This document shows positions 53,207-61,582 of a stretch of DNA of 64,000 nucleotides, piece after piece. The DNA is taken from the NCBI GenBank assembly GCA_022821965.1, contig JAJECN010000040.1:1-64000 (forward strand), written 5' to 3'. The notes beneath the pieces are model-generated. The model did no database searches, had not been told where the DNA came from, and was given only the letters and a program-made list of their open reading frames with translations. Position numbers and translations under genes: made by a program. The stretch comes from Candidatus Poribacteria bacterium. GTDB lineage: Bacteria > Poribacteria > WGA-4E > WGA-3G. Positions within the stretch are counted from its first letter, which is position 1, and every line of letters starts with the position of its first letter.

Positions 53207-54967
53207 ATGCGACTCCAATGGAAATACTCCCTCGTTATCAACCTTTCTGTCATAGCGATCCTTGTGGCGTTTTACCTTTTTGATAGCATCCGGGTACGAA
53301 ATGATATGAATGCGCTTCACGCTTTGGGGGCAGAACGTGGTGCTGAACTGAGGAAAATCGCTGAAAACGCAATCCTTGATGCTGTTGAGATGGAAATCGA
53401 AACAACAAGGGTGTTTGATGCACAGCGATTAGATCAAGTGTTGAATAAACTGAAGCGTGAACACCCGGATATGCAAAATGTGCTGAATATCCACGTCTCC
53501 TTAAATGATACCCGTATTCGTTCCAGTCTGCTCGCCGGTGAAAATGCAGGTGAAATAAATCTTGATTCAGCGGATTTTGAGCAAATCGACACAAAAGGCG
53601 CGACGATATACGCTGTTGAGGGACAGAACGCAACGGCTATTGTTATTAAATACGTTGCCGTTTTGACCGGACCAAAGTTGATTGAGTTAGAGCCGAGCAA
53701 TTCCGCACACAAACCAATACTCGATGACAGGACGCTGCCGTATGAGGTCTGGGTGAGAGCCTTTGGGGAACTCGATGCCGGGACGCTGCCGTATGAGGTC
53801 TGGGTGAGAGCCTTTGGTGAAGAGGTCTATGTCCCAGAGGATCCAGTGATAACCGAAGAAAAAGGTAGAAGCTGGCGAATGACAGATCAGGAAAAAGGCG
53901 AGGTTTATAATTTATGGGAGCAAGATGAGACTTTGCGGATTCAAAAAGCATTAACCGGCTACATACAAGTCCTTTTCGATGTTCCTTATATCGGCAGGTC
54001 AATTCGATATTCATTGCTCATGCACGCAATATTGATTGTAATTGTTGGGGCACTGCTCGTGATCCTGATTGATTTAACGACAAATCACCTAATTATGAAG
54101 CCGTTAGAACGGATGACTCGTATTATTCAGAGTGCGGAAAGCGGAGATTTATCGCCTCAGGAGACTTATTCATCAGATGAAATCGGAAGGGCAACCTACA
54201 ATCTTGCACGGATGCTGTGGCAACTACGGGACTCTCATTCAAAACGGATTGCTGCTTTAGGGCAATTTGCCGCTGGTGTGGCACACGAAATTCGGAACCC
54301 GCTTAATTCCATCGGGATGACTGCTCAGCACCTGAAATCTGTTTTCTCACAACGAAAGGTAAGTCAAGACGACATTGAAGAAGCGAAAGAACTTTTAGAG
54401 ATCGTTGACCAAAAAATAACGGAACTGAAGCAGACCTCGGAGCAGTTCCTTACTTTAAATCGACCGAGAAAATTAAATGTAGAATCGGTAAACCTTAACG
54501 CCCTTGTAGAGCAAGTTTTAGCGGAATTCACACTCATTGCCGAAGAAGCCAAAGCTCAGATCATCAGAAACTACGATGAAAATCTGCCGGATATCCCATT
54601 AGATGAAGCCTTAATGCGACAGACTATATTTAACTTTGTGCAAAACAGTATCCAAGCAATGCCAAAAGGGGGTAGCATCTATATAACCACCCTGACTGAA
54701 AAGATAGAACAAGATACAAAAGACGCAGTGATCGAAATCCGAGATACTGGCATTGGTATCCCAGAAGAAATTCAGGAACAGATTTACGATGCATATTTTA
54801 CAACGAAGGACGCTACCGGGGGGATAGGACTCGGACTTGCCGTTTCACACCAAATCATCACTGCCCATAAAGGTAAAATTGAAGTCCGAAGCAAAATGGG
54901 AATGGGAACCGCTTTCAAAATCAGTCTCCCACTGAGTGAAGATAACTCCCATAAACTTCCAGTTTAA
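53207..54967 (+). CDS. sensor histidine kinase
   Basis: A 586-aa membrane kinase. Two transmembrane helices (about 8-24 and 270-292) enclose a periplasmic domain; HAMP about 292-345; HisKA with phospho-His360 (GVAHEIRNPLNS); HATPase with N box (NFVQNSIQAMPKGG), G1 (DTGIGIPE) and G2 (GGIGLGLAVSH). It phosphorylates the NtrC-type regulator that follows. In the sensor domain a 17-residue unit containing TLPYEVWVRAFGE is tandemly duplicated. It starts one base after the glpK stop. Confidence 0.92.
   Translation: MRLQWKYSLVINLSVIAILVAFYLFDSIRVRNDMNALHALGAERGAELRKIAENAILDAVEMEIETTRVFDAQRLDQVLNKLKREHPDMQNVLNIHVSLNDTRIRSSLLAGENAGEINLDSADFEQIDTKGATIYAVEGQNATAIVIKYVAVLTGPKLIELEPSNSAHKPILDDRTLPYEVWVRAFGELDAGTLPYEVWVRAFGEEVYVPEDPVITEEKGRSWRMTDQEKGEVYNLWEQDETLRIQKALTGYIQVLFDVPYIGRSIRYSLLMHAILIVIVGALLVILIDLTTNHLIMKPLERMTRIIQSAESGDLSPQETYSSDEIGRATYNLARMLWQLRDSHSKRIAALGQFAAGVAHEIRNPLNSIGMTAQHLKSVFSQRKVSQDDIEEAKELLEIVDQKITELKQTSEQFLTLNRPRKLNVESVNLNALVEQVLAEFTLIAEEAKAQIIRNYDENLPDIPLDEALMRQTIFNFVQNSIQAMPKGGSIYITTLTEKIEQDTKDAVIEIRDTGIGIPEEIQEQIYDAYFTTKDATGGIGLGLAVSHQIITAHKGKIEVRSKMGMGTAFKISLPLSEDNSHKLPV
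53720..53821 (+). repeat. 51-bp in-frame tandem duplication in the kinase gene
   Basis: 53720-53770 and 53771-53821 are nearly identical (GACGCTGCCGTATGAGGTCT inside each) and encode 17 residues twice. The copies differ at only a few bases, so the duplication is recent. Confidence 0.9.
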
Positions 54968-54986
54968 AATGAGGAGAACTAAGACG

Positions 54987-56378
54987 ATGGCATCAATACT
55001 GATTGTAGACGACGATCAAGCCCAACTAACAATTCTACAGCGCATTTTAAAACGCGAAGGATACACGGTTGAAACCGTTGGTGACAGCAAAGTCGCCCTT
55101 GAGAGCTTAGAGAAGCAGATGTTCGATCTTGTTATCAGTGACATGTGGATGTCCTCACGGTTTGAGGGCAGAGATCTGCTTCGTGAAATCAAACGAACAG
55201 ACCCAGATCTGCCAGTACTTATCATGACAGCGTATGCGGAGCTGAATGACGCCGTTAATCTTGTCGCGCACGAAGGCGCGTTCTACTATCTCGAAAAACC
55301 GATTCAAATCGAAGTCCTGAAACGGGAAGTGAAACACGCGTTAGAGACGCGCGGTGCCCTCCGTAGCCCCGAAGGTGAAAGTAATGATCCAACACCAGAA
55401 ATTCAGATTGATGAAATTGTGGGTGAAAGCGAGAAAATGCAGGAGCTTTTGAAAAACATGGCTCGGATTTTGCACCGTGGTGTTACACAAGTTCTCATCA
55501 CAGGCGAAACAGGCGCGGGAAAAAGCCTGATTGCGCGTGCACTTCATAAACACGGGCTGCGAGAAAACAAACCCTTTATCGCCGTAAACTGCGGTGCCAT
55601 TCCAGATACCCTTATTGAGAGTGAACTCTTTGGACACGAAAAGGGAGCATTTACAGACGCTGCACAACAGAAAAAGGGACTTTTTGAGGTTGCAAACGGC
55701 GGAATACTTTTTCTTGATGAAATCGGTGACCTTCCGATTCAAACACAAAGTAAATTGTTGCACGTCTTGGAGGAACGCGAGATACGCCGAATCGGTGGAA
55801 CTGAAAGCATAAAAGTAGATGTCTGTGTGATTGCTGCGACAAATAAAAATCTCGTTCAAGCGGTTCGAGACGATTCGTTTCGGGACGACCTTTATTTCCG
55901 TCTAAATGTTATTCCGCTCCACGTTCCACCACTTCGGGAACATCCAGAGGATATTCCACTGTTGGTGGATTTTCTCATCCAGAAATTCAGCAACGAATAT
56001 GCTGAGGCACAACCTAAACAGGTCACACCACAAGCGATGTCGGTGCTCAGGCGGTATCAGTGGCCCGGTAATATCCGACAATTGGAAAATTACCTCCGCC
56101 GGATCTTTGTGCTTTCAGAAAATGAGGTGATTGACAAAGACGAATTGCCACCGGAAATTTTAGATACATCACTGCCAGCGACCGATGTTGAATTCGATAT
56201 ACCGGAGGAAGGGGTGTCCCTCGATGAAATTATCAAGGAATATGTGTGCAGTGCCTTGGTAAAAAGCAACGGGAACCAGATTCAAGCCGCAAAACTACTG
56301 GGGATTTCGCGGCGCAAACTGCAACACCGGATGCAGAAATATGAACTTCAGAGCCAAGATTTCAAAACAGAGTCATAG
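54987..56378 (+). CDS. NtrC-family sigma-54-dependent response regulator
   Basis: A 463-aa protein. Receiver domain: Asp9/Asp10, phosphoacceptor Asp52 (LVISDMWMSS), Thr81, Lys104. AAA+ domain: Walker A GETGAGKS (173-180), Walker B GGILFLDEIGDLP, and the GAFTGA loop, here GAFTDA (220-225). C-terminal Fis-type HTH (SNGNQIQAAKLLGISRRKLQ). It should activate sigma-54 promoters after phosphorylation by the preceding kinase. ATG 54987 follows GAGGAG; the longer frame overlaps the kinase gene. Confidence 0.9.
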   Translation: MASILIVDDDQAQLTILQRILKREGYTVETVGDSKVALESLEKQMFDLVISDMWMSSRFEGRDLLREIKRTDPDLPVLIMTAYAELNDAVNLVAHEGAFYYLEKPIQIEVLKREVKHALETRGALRSPEGESNDPTPEIQIDEIVGESEKMQELLKNMARILHRGVTQVLITGETGAGKSLIARALHKHGLRENKPFIAVNCGAIPDTLIESELFGHEKGAFTDAAQQKKGLFEVANGGILFLDEIGDLPIQTQSKLLHVLEEREIRRIGGTESIKVDVCVIAATNKNLVQAVRDDSFRDDLYFRLNVIPLHVPPLREHPEDIPLLVDFLIQKFSNEYAEAQPKQVTPQAMSVLRRYQWPGNIRQLENYLRRIFVLSENEVIDKDELPPEILDTSLPATDVEFDIPEEGVSLDEIIKEYVCSALVKSNGNQIQAAKLLGISRRKLQHRMQKYELQSQDFKTES

Positions 56379-56419
56379 ACAGCGTCCTCTCTTTACCGCA
56401 AAGCCACTTTATTTTGCGA

Positions 56420-56863
56420 TTAATATCGCAGCATCTGGGGGTCAATTTCTTGCGCCCATCGATCAATACCGCCAACTAAACTCTTCGCCGATTTAAAACC
56501 GAGTTGTTGCAAAAGGAACGCCGCATCAAGGCTCCGCATACCCCAATGACAATAAACGATGACCTCAACGCCCGGGGTAATCTCGCCACAACGCCTTGGC
56601 AGCTCGCCGAAGGGAATCCACAGAGCATCCTCAAGGTGAACCATCTGATATTCCCACTCCTCTCGAACATCTAACAAAACGAAGTGGATATCTTTGTCCA
56701 TCATGTCTTTGAGCTGATCAGGCGCGATCGTGTAAGTGTCTGACTCCAACGGAAGAATCGCTTCCGCTACACTGGGCGCGACCTTCGGTAGCTTTGGTTC
56801 CCGAAAACTTCTAATATACTGCCGCCAGCTTCTCTTGAGTGCTTTTTTAATGCGCTTGAACAT
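56420..56863 (-). CDS. rhodanese-domain protein
   Basis: A 147-aa protein with a basic N-terminus (FKRIKKALKRSWRQYIRSF) and a single rhodanese domain: the active-site loop VIVYCHWGMRS has Cys105 and Arg110, the CxxxxR pattern. It transfers sulfane sulfur or binds sulfur carriers. A ribosome site is not obvious; ATG 56863 begins the basic helix. Confidence 0.85.
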   Translation of the reverse strand: MFKRIKKALKRSWRQYIRSFREPKLPKVAPSVAEAILPLESDTYTIAPDQLKDMMDKDIHFVLLDVREEWEYQMVHLEDALWIPFGELPRRCGEITPGVEVIVYCHWGMRSLDAAFLLQQLGFKSAKSLVGGIDRWAQEIDPQMLRY

Positions 56864-56953
56864 TTTAGTTTTTTGAAGGTTGCGAGGTTCATAAAGCAAC
56901 AAATAGATTCATCATTCTGGAAAATCGCGATGAAGGGACCGCAGTCATACCCC

Positions 56954-58984
56954 TTAGAACGTCACCGTAATGCCCAGTGTAGGAACAATCGGAAAGAGAG
57001 GCTCCTCCTCAATAGCACACCCAATAATAGCATTTGTCTCTTCGTCGCGGACTTCACTAAAGGCATACTGATCCAGATTCGCATGGTTATACAAGTTCAA
57101 AATCTGGAAATACCAAGACAGCTCCCACCTTCGATAGGGACTCCGTTTCGTAATACGAAAATCAAGACTATGATATGCGGGCATCCGCGCTGAGTACACA
57201 TCACCGAACTGCCGATCACAAGCGATACTGCCATTGGGTAACCGAAGTTCCTTATGAGTCAGAGGGGTTCTCGGTTCACCTGTATGGAAACGCCAACTGA
57301 GATAGAGATGCCAAGTCGGAGCAAACTGATAACTACTACTGACAGCAAAAGAATGTCGCCGATCATATTGGCGAAAACGTTTGACCCCATTAGCGATCTC
57401 TTCAGCGATACCGAACGCGTAGCCGAGTGTCCACGTCAATCGATTTGACACTGCATGCGTCATGAAGACATCAAAGCCTTTAGCATCGGCAGATTCAGGC
57501 GAGGCAAAAACTTGATTCTGTCGTCCGAACTCGCGGAGCCGTCCGACAAGATCATCAAAGGTGTTGTAATATCCTTCAACGCGCACCAAGAAACGACTGG
57601 TAGGGGTATACTCAACGCCGAGGATATGATGCGCAGCTCGCTCCGCTCGCCCGACCGTTTCAATGCCATCCTCTACCGGAACTCCCATCAGATGAACCGG
57701 TTGATGATAAATACCCCAAGCCCCTCTTAGCGTGAGGTCGTTCGTCGGTTTCACAGCGAGCATTACTCGCGGACCAACCTCATAACGCTGGATACCTTCC
57801 TCACGATAATCTTGATAGAGATAACGCCCACCAACATTGAGCGCGAGTTTGGAATGCAGCTGCCATTCATCCTGCAGAAACAGATCAATTTCACTCCCGC
57901 TGCCATCAATATCAGCGAGAATCGGCTTATAGATATTTATACCCGCCTGCCGTTCCTGTACATCGTATTGATACTGTGCAGTCAACCAACGCCATGTAAC
58001 ACCGCTACGGAAGGTATGCTTGTCGAAAAGGTTTGCCGTAAGTTCTGCTTTTGTACCGAAAAATCGGAAATCTCGATTATCAAAATCCGCCTTCCCTGTC
58101 GTTCTATCCTGACTGGAGGTCCCAGCGAAAATGAACACATCCGTCCAATGTGAACTACCAAAAGTTCGCCGCCATTTCACCCAAGCCGTCGAATTGTCGT
58201 ATTGAGAATCTAAATTATTGTCTACATCGTCTACACGAATCCGATTTTTATCCCATCCGTACAGTCCATTGAGTGTGACCGTATCTGTCGGTGTCACCTG
58301 ATACGTCAGCTTGCTATAGACATCAGCATATTGTGGTTTATAGTTTTCGTCAATCTCCATAAGCATGAGAATCAGGTCAATATACCCACGGCGGGCGGAC
58401 AGGAGCCAATTCCCTTTTTCGGAGAGAGGCCCCTCAAGGGCAGCAGTCGCATTAATTAAATCTACGCCAAAGTTCGCAGAGAATTTTTCGGTGTTTGGTG
58501 TCCTTGTCGTAATGTCAAAAACACCGGACATCTTCTCACCATATTCTGCGGGGAATCCACCTATCAATAACTCGGTGTTCTGAACAAGCTCCAGCCCTAT
58601 CAGCGAGACTGCACCACCAAAGTCCTGAAGATGATAAGGGTTATAAAGCTCCATTCCGTCTAACCTGACCGAAATATCGTCTTTTTCGCCACCTCGGACA
58701 CTGAACCGCGTGCTATAATCGCTCGAAACCACTCCGGGAAAAACATGCCCCGCGCGCATGACATCATTGTCAATTAATGGAAAACGCTCAATTGCCTCCT
58801 TAGAGAGGGAAATTCTTGCTGAGGTGCCATCGTAAATCGTAAACCGACCAGGGGTTACTACAATTCTTTCCAATTGCACGGGAACGTCCTCTTCCTCTGC
58901 CAGGGCAGTAAACAAACCCACTACCCCAAAAAACAGAGCACAAAAAACCAAATACACTGGATCCCGAAAATTGGCACTGAACAT
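56954..58984 (-). CDS. TonB-dependent outer-membrane receptor
   Basis: A 676-aa protein: signal peptide (LVFCALFFGVVGLFTALA), TonB-box-like ERIVVTPGR, plug domain with FSVRGGEKDDISVRLDGMEL and VFDITTRTPN, then a beta-barrel to the terminal TF. The ligand is not evident. GAGGTG is 5 bases before ATG 58984; the open frame upstream of it is discarded. It is a single gene with the rhodanese gene 90 bases downstream. Confidence 0.9.
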   Translation of the reverse strand: MFSANFRDPVYLVFCALFFGVVGLFTALAEEEDVPVQLERIVVTPGRFTIYDGTSARISLSKEAIERFPLIDNDVMRAGHVFPGVVSSDYSTRFSVRGGEKDDISVRLDGMELYNPYHLQDFGGAVSLIGLELVQNTELLIGGFPAEYGEKMSGVFDITTRTPNTEKFSANFGVDLINATAALEGPLSEKGNWLLSARRGYIDLILMLMEIDENYKPQYADVYSKLTYQVTPTDTVTLNGLYGWDKNRIRVDDVDNNLDSQYDNSTAWVKWRRTFGSSHWTDVFIFAGTSSQDRTTGKADFDNRDFRFFGTKAELTANLFDKHTFRSGVTWRWLTAQYQYDVQERQAGINIYKPILADIDGSGSEIDLFLQDEWQLHSKLALNVGGRYLYQDYREEGIQRYEVGPRVMLAVKPTNDLTLRGAWGIYHQPVHLMGVPVEDGIETVGRAERAAHHILGVEYTPTSRFLVRVEGYYNTFDDLVGRLREFGRQNQVFASPESADAKGFDVFMTHAVSNRLTWTLGYAFGIAEEIANGVKRFRQYDRRHSFAVSSSYQFAPTWHLYLSWRFHTGEPRTPLTHKELRLPNGSIACDRQFGDVYSARMPAYHSLDFRITKRSPYRRWELSWYFQILNLYNHANLDQYAFSEVRDEETNAIIGCAIEEEPLFPIVPTLGITVTF

Positions 58985-59085
58985 GCTGCACCTCAAGAGT
59001 TCTAAACTTCCTATCCTTATATGGCAATTATAGCACATTTTTACAGGTCCTGTCAATTAGGAACCACAAGCATTAGCAGGCAAAG

Positions 59086-59114
59086 TTGCTATTCAAACTG
59101 AAGTGTGATATAAT
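59086..59114 (+). promoter_or_regulatory. promoter of the small membrane-protein gene
   Basis: TTGCTA (59086-59091), 17 bases, TATAAT (59109-59114), 43 bases before the ATG. Confidence 0.6.
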
Positions 59115-59156
59115 TAAAATACGAATCGAGGCTGTGCGCCACAAATTGGATCGAAT

Positions 59157-59513
59157 ATGGGAACCGCTTTTAAAAAAGCCATCATTGTCTTCATCGGGTT
59201 CATCGGGATCTTAGGAGGGATTCTGATCGGGGTCATCCGACATTACTCCCAATACGGGTCGCTCCCGGAGACGATACAGATGGTAGACTTTTCAGGGATC
59301 TTGCTATCAGTTTTAGGGGCGTGTACCCTAAGTTTGGTGAGTGTTGCGTTAACTTTTTGGTTAGCGCGCGCGTGGGTAAGTGAACAACCCGAACTTGGCG
59401 AACGGATTATCCGGCTTGCCCTTGTCGTCAGCATCAGTTTTATCGTTGTTTTCGGAGGATTAGCAGGTGGATTGGTTGTTTTACGGACTTTGTGGACAAT
59501 CGGTTTTTTTTAA
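59157..59513 (+). CDS. small three-helix membrane protein
   Basis: A 118-aa protein with three predicted transmembrane segments (AIIVFIGFIGILGGILIGVI; ILLSVLGACTLSLVSVALTF; LALVVSISFIVVFGGLAGGL). It resembles many unassigned small integral membrane proteins. It has its own promoter and lies just upstream of the infC promoter. Confidence 0.6.
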   Translation: MGTAFKKAIIVFIGFIGILGGILIGVIRHYSQYGSLPETIQMVDFSGILLSVLGACTLSLVSVALTFWLARAWVSEQPELGERIIRLALVVSISFIVVFGGLAGGLVVLRTLWTIGFF

Positions 59514-59514
59514 C

Positions 59515-59543
59515 TTGCATTTCTGTTACTGATATGGTATAAT
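59515..59543 (+). promoter_or_regulatory. promoter of the infC-rpmI-rplT operon
   Basis: TTGCAT (59515-59520), 17 bases, TATAAT (59538-59543). The -35 begins just after the stop of the preceding gene. It leaves a leader of about 265 bases before infC. Confidence 0.65.
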
Positions 59544-59549
59544 TTAGTT

Positions 59550-59816
59550 AATTCATTCGGATGTCTGGCTTCTAATGACAAATGAGCCAATACTTGGCTT
59601 GTCATTTCCTGAATCTGTTGAAGTTAGCGTTTTTGACGCGCTTCACAACGTCCGAGTAGATACAAAACGTTTTGTAGATAGAGTTCATCTTGTATACCGA
59701 AGCCCAACGAATAAGTTGGTCGCTCTCGTTTTAATATAGGCTTGCAAACGGGGCCTTACAGTTAACATAGGCTTGCAAGCGGCGCGCTGTAGCGCCTTTA
59801 CTTGGGGGTGTGAAAA
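59550..59816 (+). promoter_or_regulatory. structured leader of the infC operon
   Basis: After the promoter, TGACAAATGAGCCAA / TTGGCTTGTCA (about 59577-59605) forms a bulged hairpin. Then a 31-bp unit is tandemly doubled (59731-59761, 59762-59792; each with ATAGGCTTGCAA). GGCGC / GCGCC (59781-59796) forms a hairpin directly before the ribosome site GGGGGTG (59804-59810). L20-type feedback on such operons is known elsewhere; no recognisable L20-binding mimic could be assigned here. Confidence 0.45.
59731..59792 (+). repeat. 31-bp imperfect tandem repeat
   Basis: Two 31-base units, TTAAYATAGGCTTGCAARCG at the start of each, fill part of the infC leader. The TTGCAAGC core also appears in the polysaccharide exporter repeat at 45968-46013. 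Confidence 0.75.
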
Positions 59817-60362
59817 ATACACTACAGAGGTAGACGTACACAGAAAACGAAGGAAAGACAGAGTCGTTCTAATTATCAGATTCGAGCCAAAGAGATTTTA
59901 CTGATAGATCACGAGAACAAGCAGTTAGGTGTCATGTCTCCCCGCGATGCCATGAAACTTGCCGAAGAGGTCGGATTGGATTTGGTCGAGGTTTCACCGA
60001 ACGCCACTCCGCCGGTTTGTAAGATTATGGATTATGGGAAGTATCAGTATGAGAAAAACAAACGCGCTCGTGAGGCTCGAAAGAAACAGACGAAGGTGGT
60101 ACTGAAAGGAATGCAGTTCCGTCCAGATACTGCCGAACACGACTACCAGTTCAAGAAACGGCATGTAGAGGATTTCCTCAAAAATGGCTGGAAAGTTCGC
60201 GCAACTGTCCGATTTCGCGGACGCGAGATGCTTCATACTGAGCTTGGCAAGAATTTACTCGCGCGACTCAAAGACGATCTTGGAGAAATTGCTGATGTGG
60301 AACAACCTCCACGCTTAGAGACCCGTATCATGTCAATGATCCTCGCGCCGAAATCTGCGTAA
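59817..60362 (+). CDS. infC: translation initiation factor IF-3, AUA start
   Basis: The conserved N-terminus NYQIRAKEILLIDHENKQLG and VMSPRDAMKLAEEVGLDLVE is open in frame back to a TGA at 59811. No ATG, GTG or TTG lies before the NYQIR block. ATA at 59817 sits 6 bases after GGGGGTG (59804-59810) and gives 181 aa, the normal IF3 length. A start at ATG 59934 would lose 39 conserved residues. IF3 discriminates against non-AUG starts and so represses its own mRNA, which begins with AUU in E. coli; AUA would serve the same control. First gene of infC-rpmI-rplT. Confidence 0.85.
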   Translation: MHYRGRRTQKTKERQSRSNYQIRAKEILLIDHENKQLGVMSPRDAMKLAEEVGLDLVEVSPNATPPVCKIMDYGKYQYEKNKRAREARKKQTKVVLKGMQFRPDTAEHDYQFKKRHVEDFLKNGWKVRATVRFRGREMLHTELGKNLLARLKDDLGEIADVEQPPRLETRIMSMILAPKSA

Positions 60363-60482
60363 TATTTCTGTCGTTGTACTCGTGTTTCTTCCCGTAATTT
60401 TTTATAGGGGCGACCTACCGGTCACGACACTCTCTTTTTGTAGCCGCGACCCCTGGCTCGCGAGACTTTCAAGGATATTTTG

Positions 60483-60677
60483 ATGCCGAAAATTAAAACG
60501 CATAAAGGCGCAGCGAAACGTTTCAAATTCACGTCGAAAGGCAAAATTCGCCGCAAGCGCGCGTACGCAGGACACTTGTTCATCTCAAAGTCAGCAAAAC
60601 GCAAACGCAGGTTGCGACAATCAACCCTCGTGGATTCGAGCAACGCGAAACGCCTGAAGCGCCTCATTCATCAATAG
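60483..60677 (+). CDS. rpmI: 50S ribosomal protein L35
   Basis: A 64-aa basic protein, [20 protein letters not shown] at the start, the bacterial L35 signature. AAGGA is 7 bases before the ATG. The 120-base gap from infC contains a TAGGGGCGACCTACCGG tract of the repeat type. Confidence 0.96.
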   Translation: MPKIKTHKGAAKRFKFTSKGKIRRKRAYAGHLFISKSAKRKRRLRQSTLVDSSNAKRLKRLIHQ

Positions 60678-60768
60678 AAGTGAATGCCCAGTCAACTTGC
60701 AACCCGGGCAAAATAGTGGATGCGATCGTTGCGAACACCGCCGGTCGTGATAGGAGTTTTATTTAAAA

Positions 60769-61116
60769 ATGGCACGAGTAAAAACAGGGAGTGTGCGACG
60801 CAAACGCCGTAGCCGGATGCTCAAGCATTCCAAAGGTTACCGCGGCGGCAGGAATAACCTCAAGCGAACCGCTAAAGAAGCGGTAGAGAAAGGTTGGAAC
60901 CACGCCTACGCGCATCGGCGGGCACGAAAACGCGATTTTCGGCGACTTTGGATCGCAAGAATTAACGCTGCCGCCAGATTGCACGGACTGACATACAGTC
61001 GGTTTATCCATGGACTCAAAACCGCTGGCATTGAACTGGATCGAAAAGTCCTTGCCGACATCGCTGTGAATGACGAGGCTGGTTTTGGGCAGCTTGTTAC
61101 CCTCGCAAAAGGGTAG
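60769..61116 (+). CDS. rplT: 50S ribosomal protein L20
   Basis: A 115-aa protein beginning [20 protein letters not shown], with the [20 protein letters not shown] core. It binds 23S rRNA early in assembly and in several bacteria represses its own operon. AGGAG lies 12 bases before the ATG. Confidence 0.97.
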   Translation: MARVKTGSVRRKRRSRMLKHSKGYRGGRNNLKRTAKEAVEKGWNHAYAHRRARKRDFRRLWIARINAAARLHGLTYSRFIHGLKTAGIELDRKVLADIAVNDEAGFGQLVTLAKG

Positions 61117-61159
61117 ACTCACACAACTGCCGCTAATTTGCATATCGTAAAGAATTAAT

Positions 61160-61412
61160 AAATAAAAAGCTACGAAGGGACTTATGTAAGTAGTTGAAAC
61201 CTCTCAATCAGAGAGACTGTGTCATCGGCTGGAAGCACGGTTTTGAGAACAACTACCGAATTTCATCCCGGAGCTGTTTGAAAAAAAAATAATGAAGCGG
61301 GCAGATTTTACGAATCTGTCAAGCGGGGTGGTACCGCGGAAGTAGATGCCTGTCGCTTTCGTCCCCATAAGGAATTAACTCTTATGGAGCGAAGCGATAG
61401 GCGTTTTTTTTT
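61160..61412 (+). promoter_or_regulatory. T-box riboswitch, Phe-type, upstream of pheST
   Basis: The core T-box TGGTACCGCG (61329-61338) is preceded by a stem-loop rich leader: AGAGAG-type motif (61211-61216), GGCTGGAAGC and the specifier region GAATTTCAT, where TTC (61262-61264) is the Phe codon followed by A. It binds uncharged tRNA-Phe and then favours the antiterminator. A TTGCAT (61138-61143) is the candidate -35, with a weak A/T-rich -10. The terminator follows at 61348-61412. Confidence 0.88.
61348..61412 (+). terminator. T-box terminator
   Basis: GCCTGTCGCTTTCG (61348-61361) pairs with CGAAGCGATAGGC (about 61390-61402) and is followed by a run of nine T (61404-61412). The left arm follows the T-box sequence, as expected for terminator/antiterminator exchange. 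Confidence 0.85.
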
Positions 61413-61582
61413 AAGGGTTATCAGTTGTCAGTGAAATGGGTTCATTATCCGCGGAGGTGTGGCAACTTAGGTTAACAGGTAACTAAAGGCATGTTAGCCT
61501 GAAACGAAGTGGAAGGCGGATATACGAATTTAGGCGTTCTTCGTCCAACTTATCGAAACGAACCGCAAGGAAAATTAAAAAT

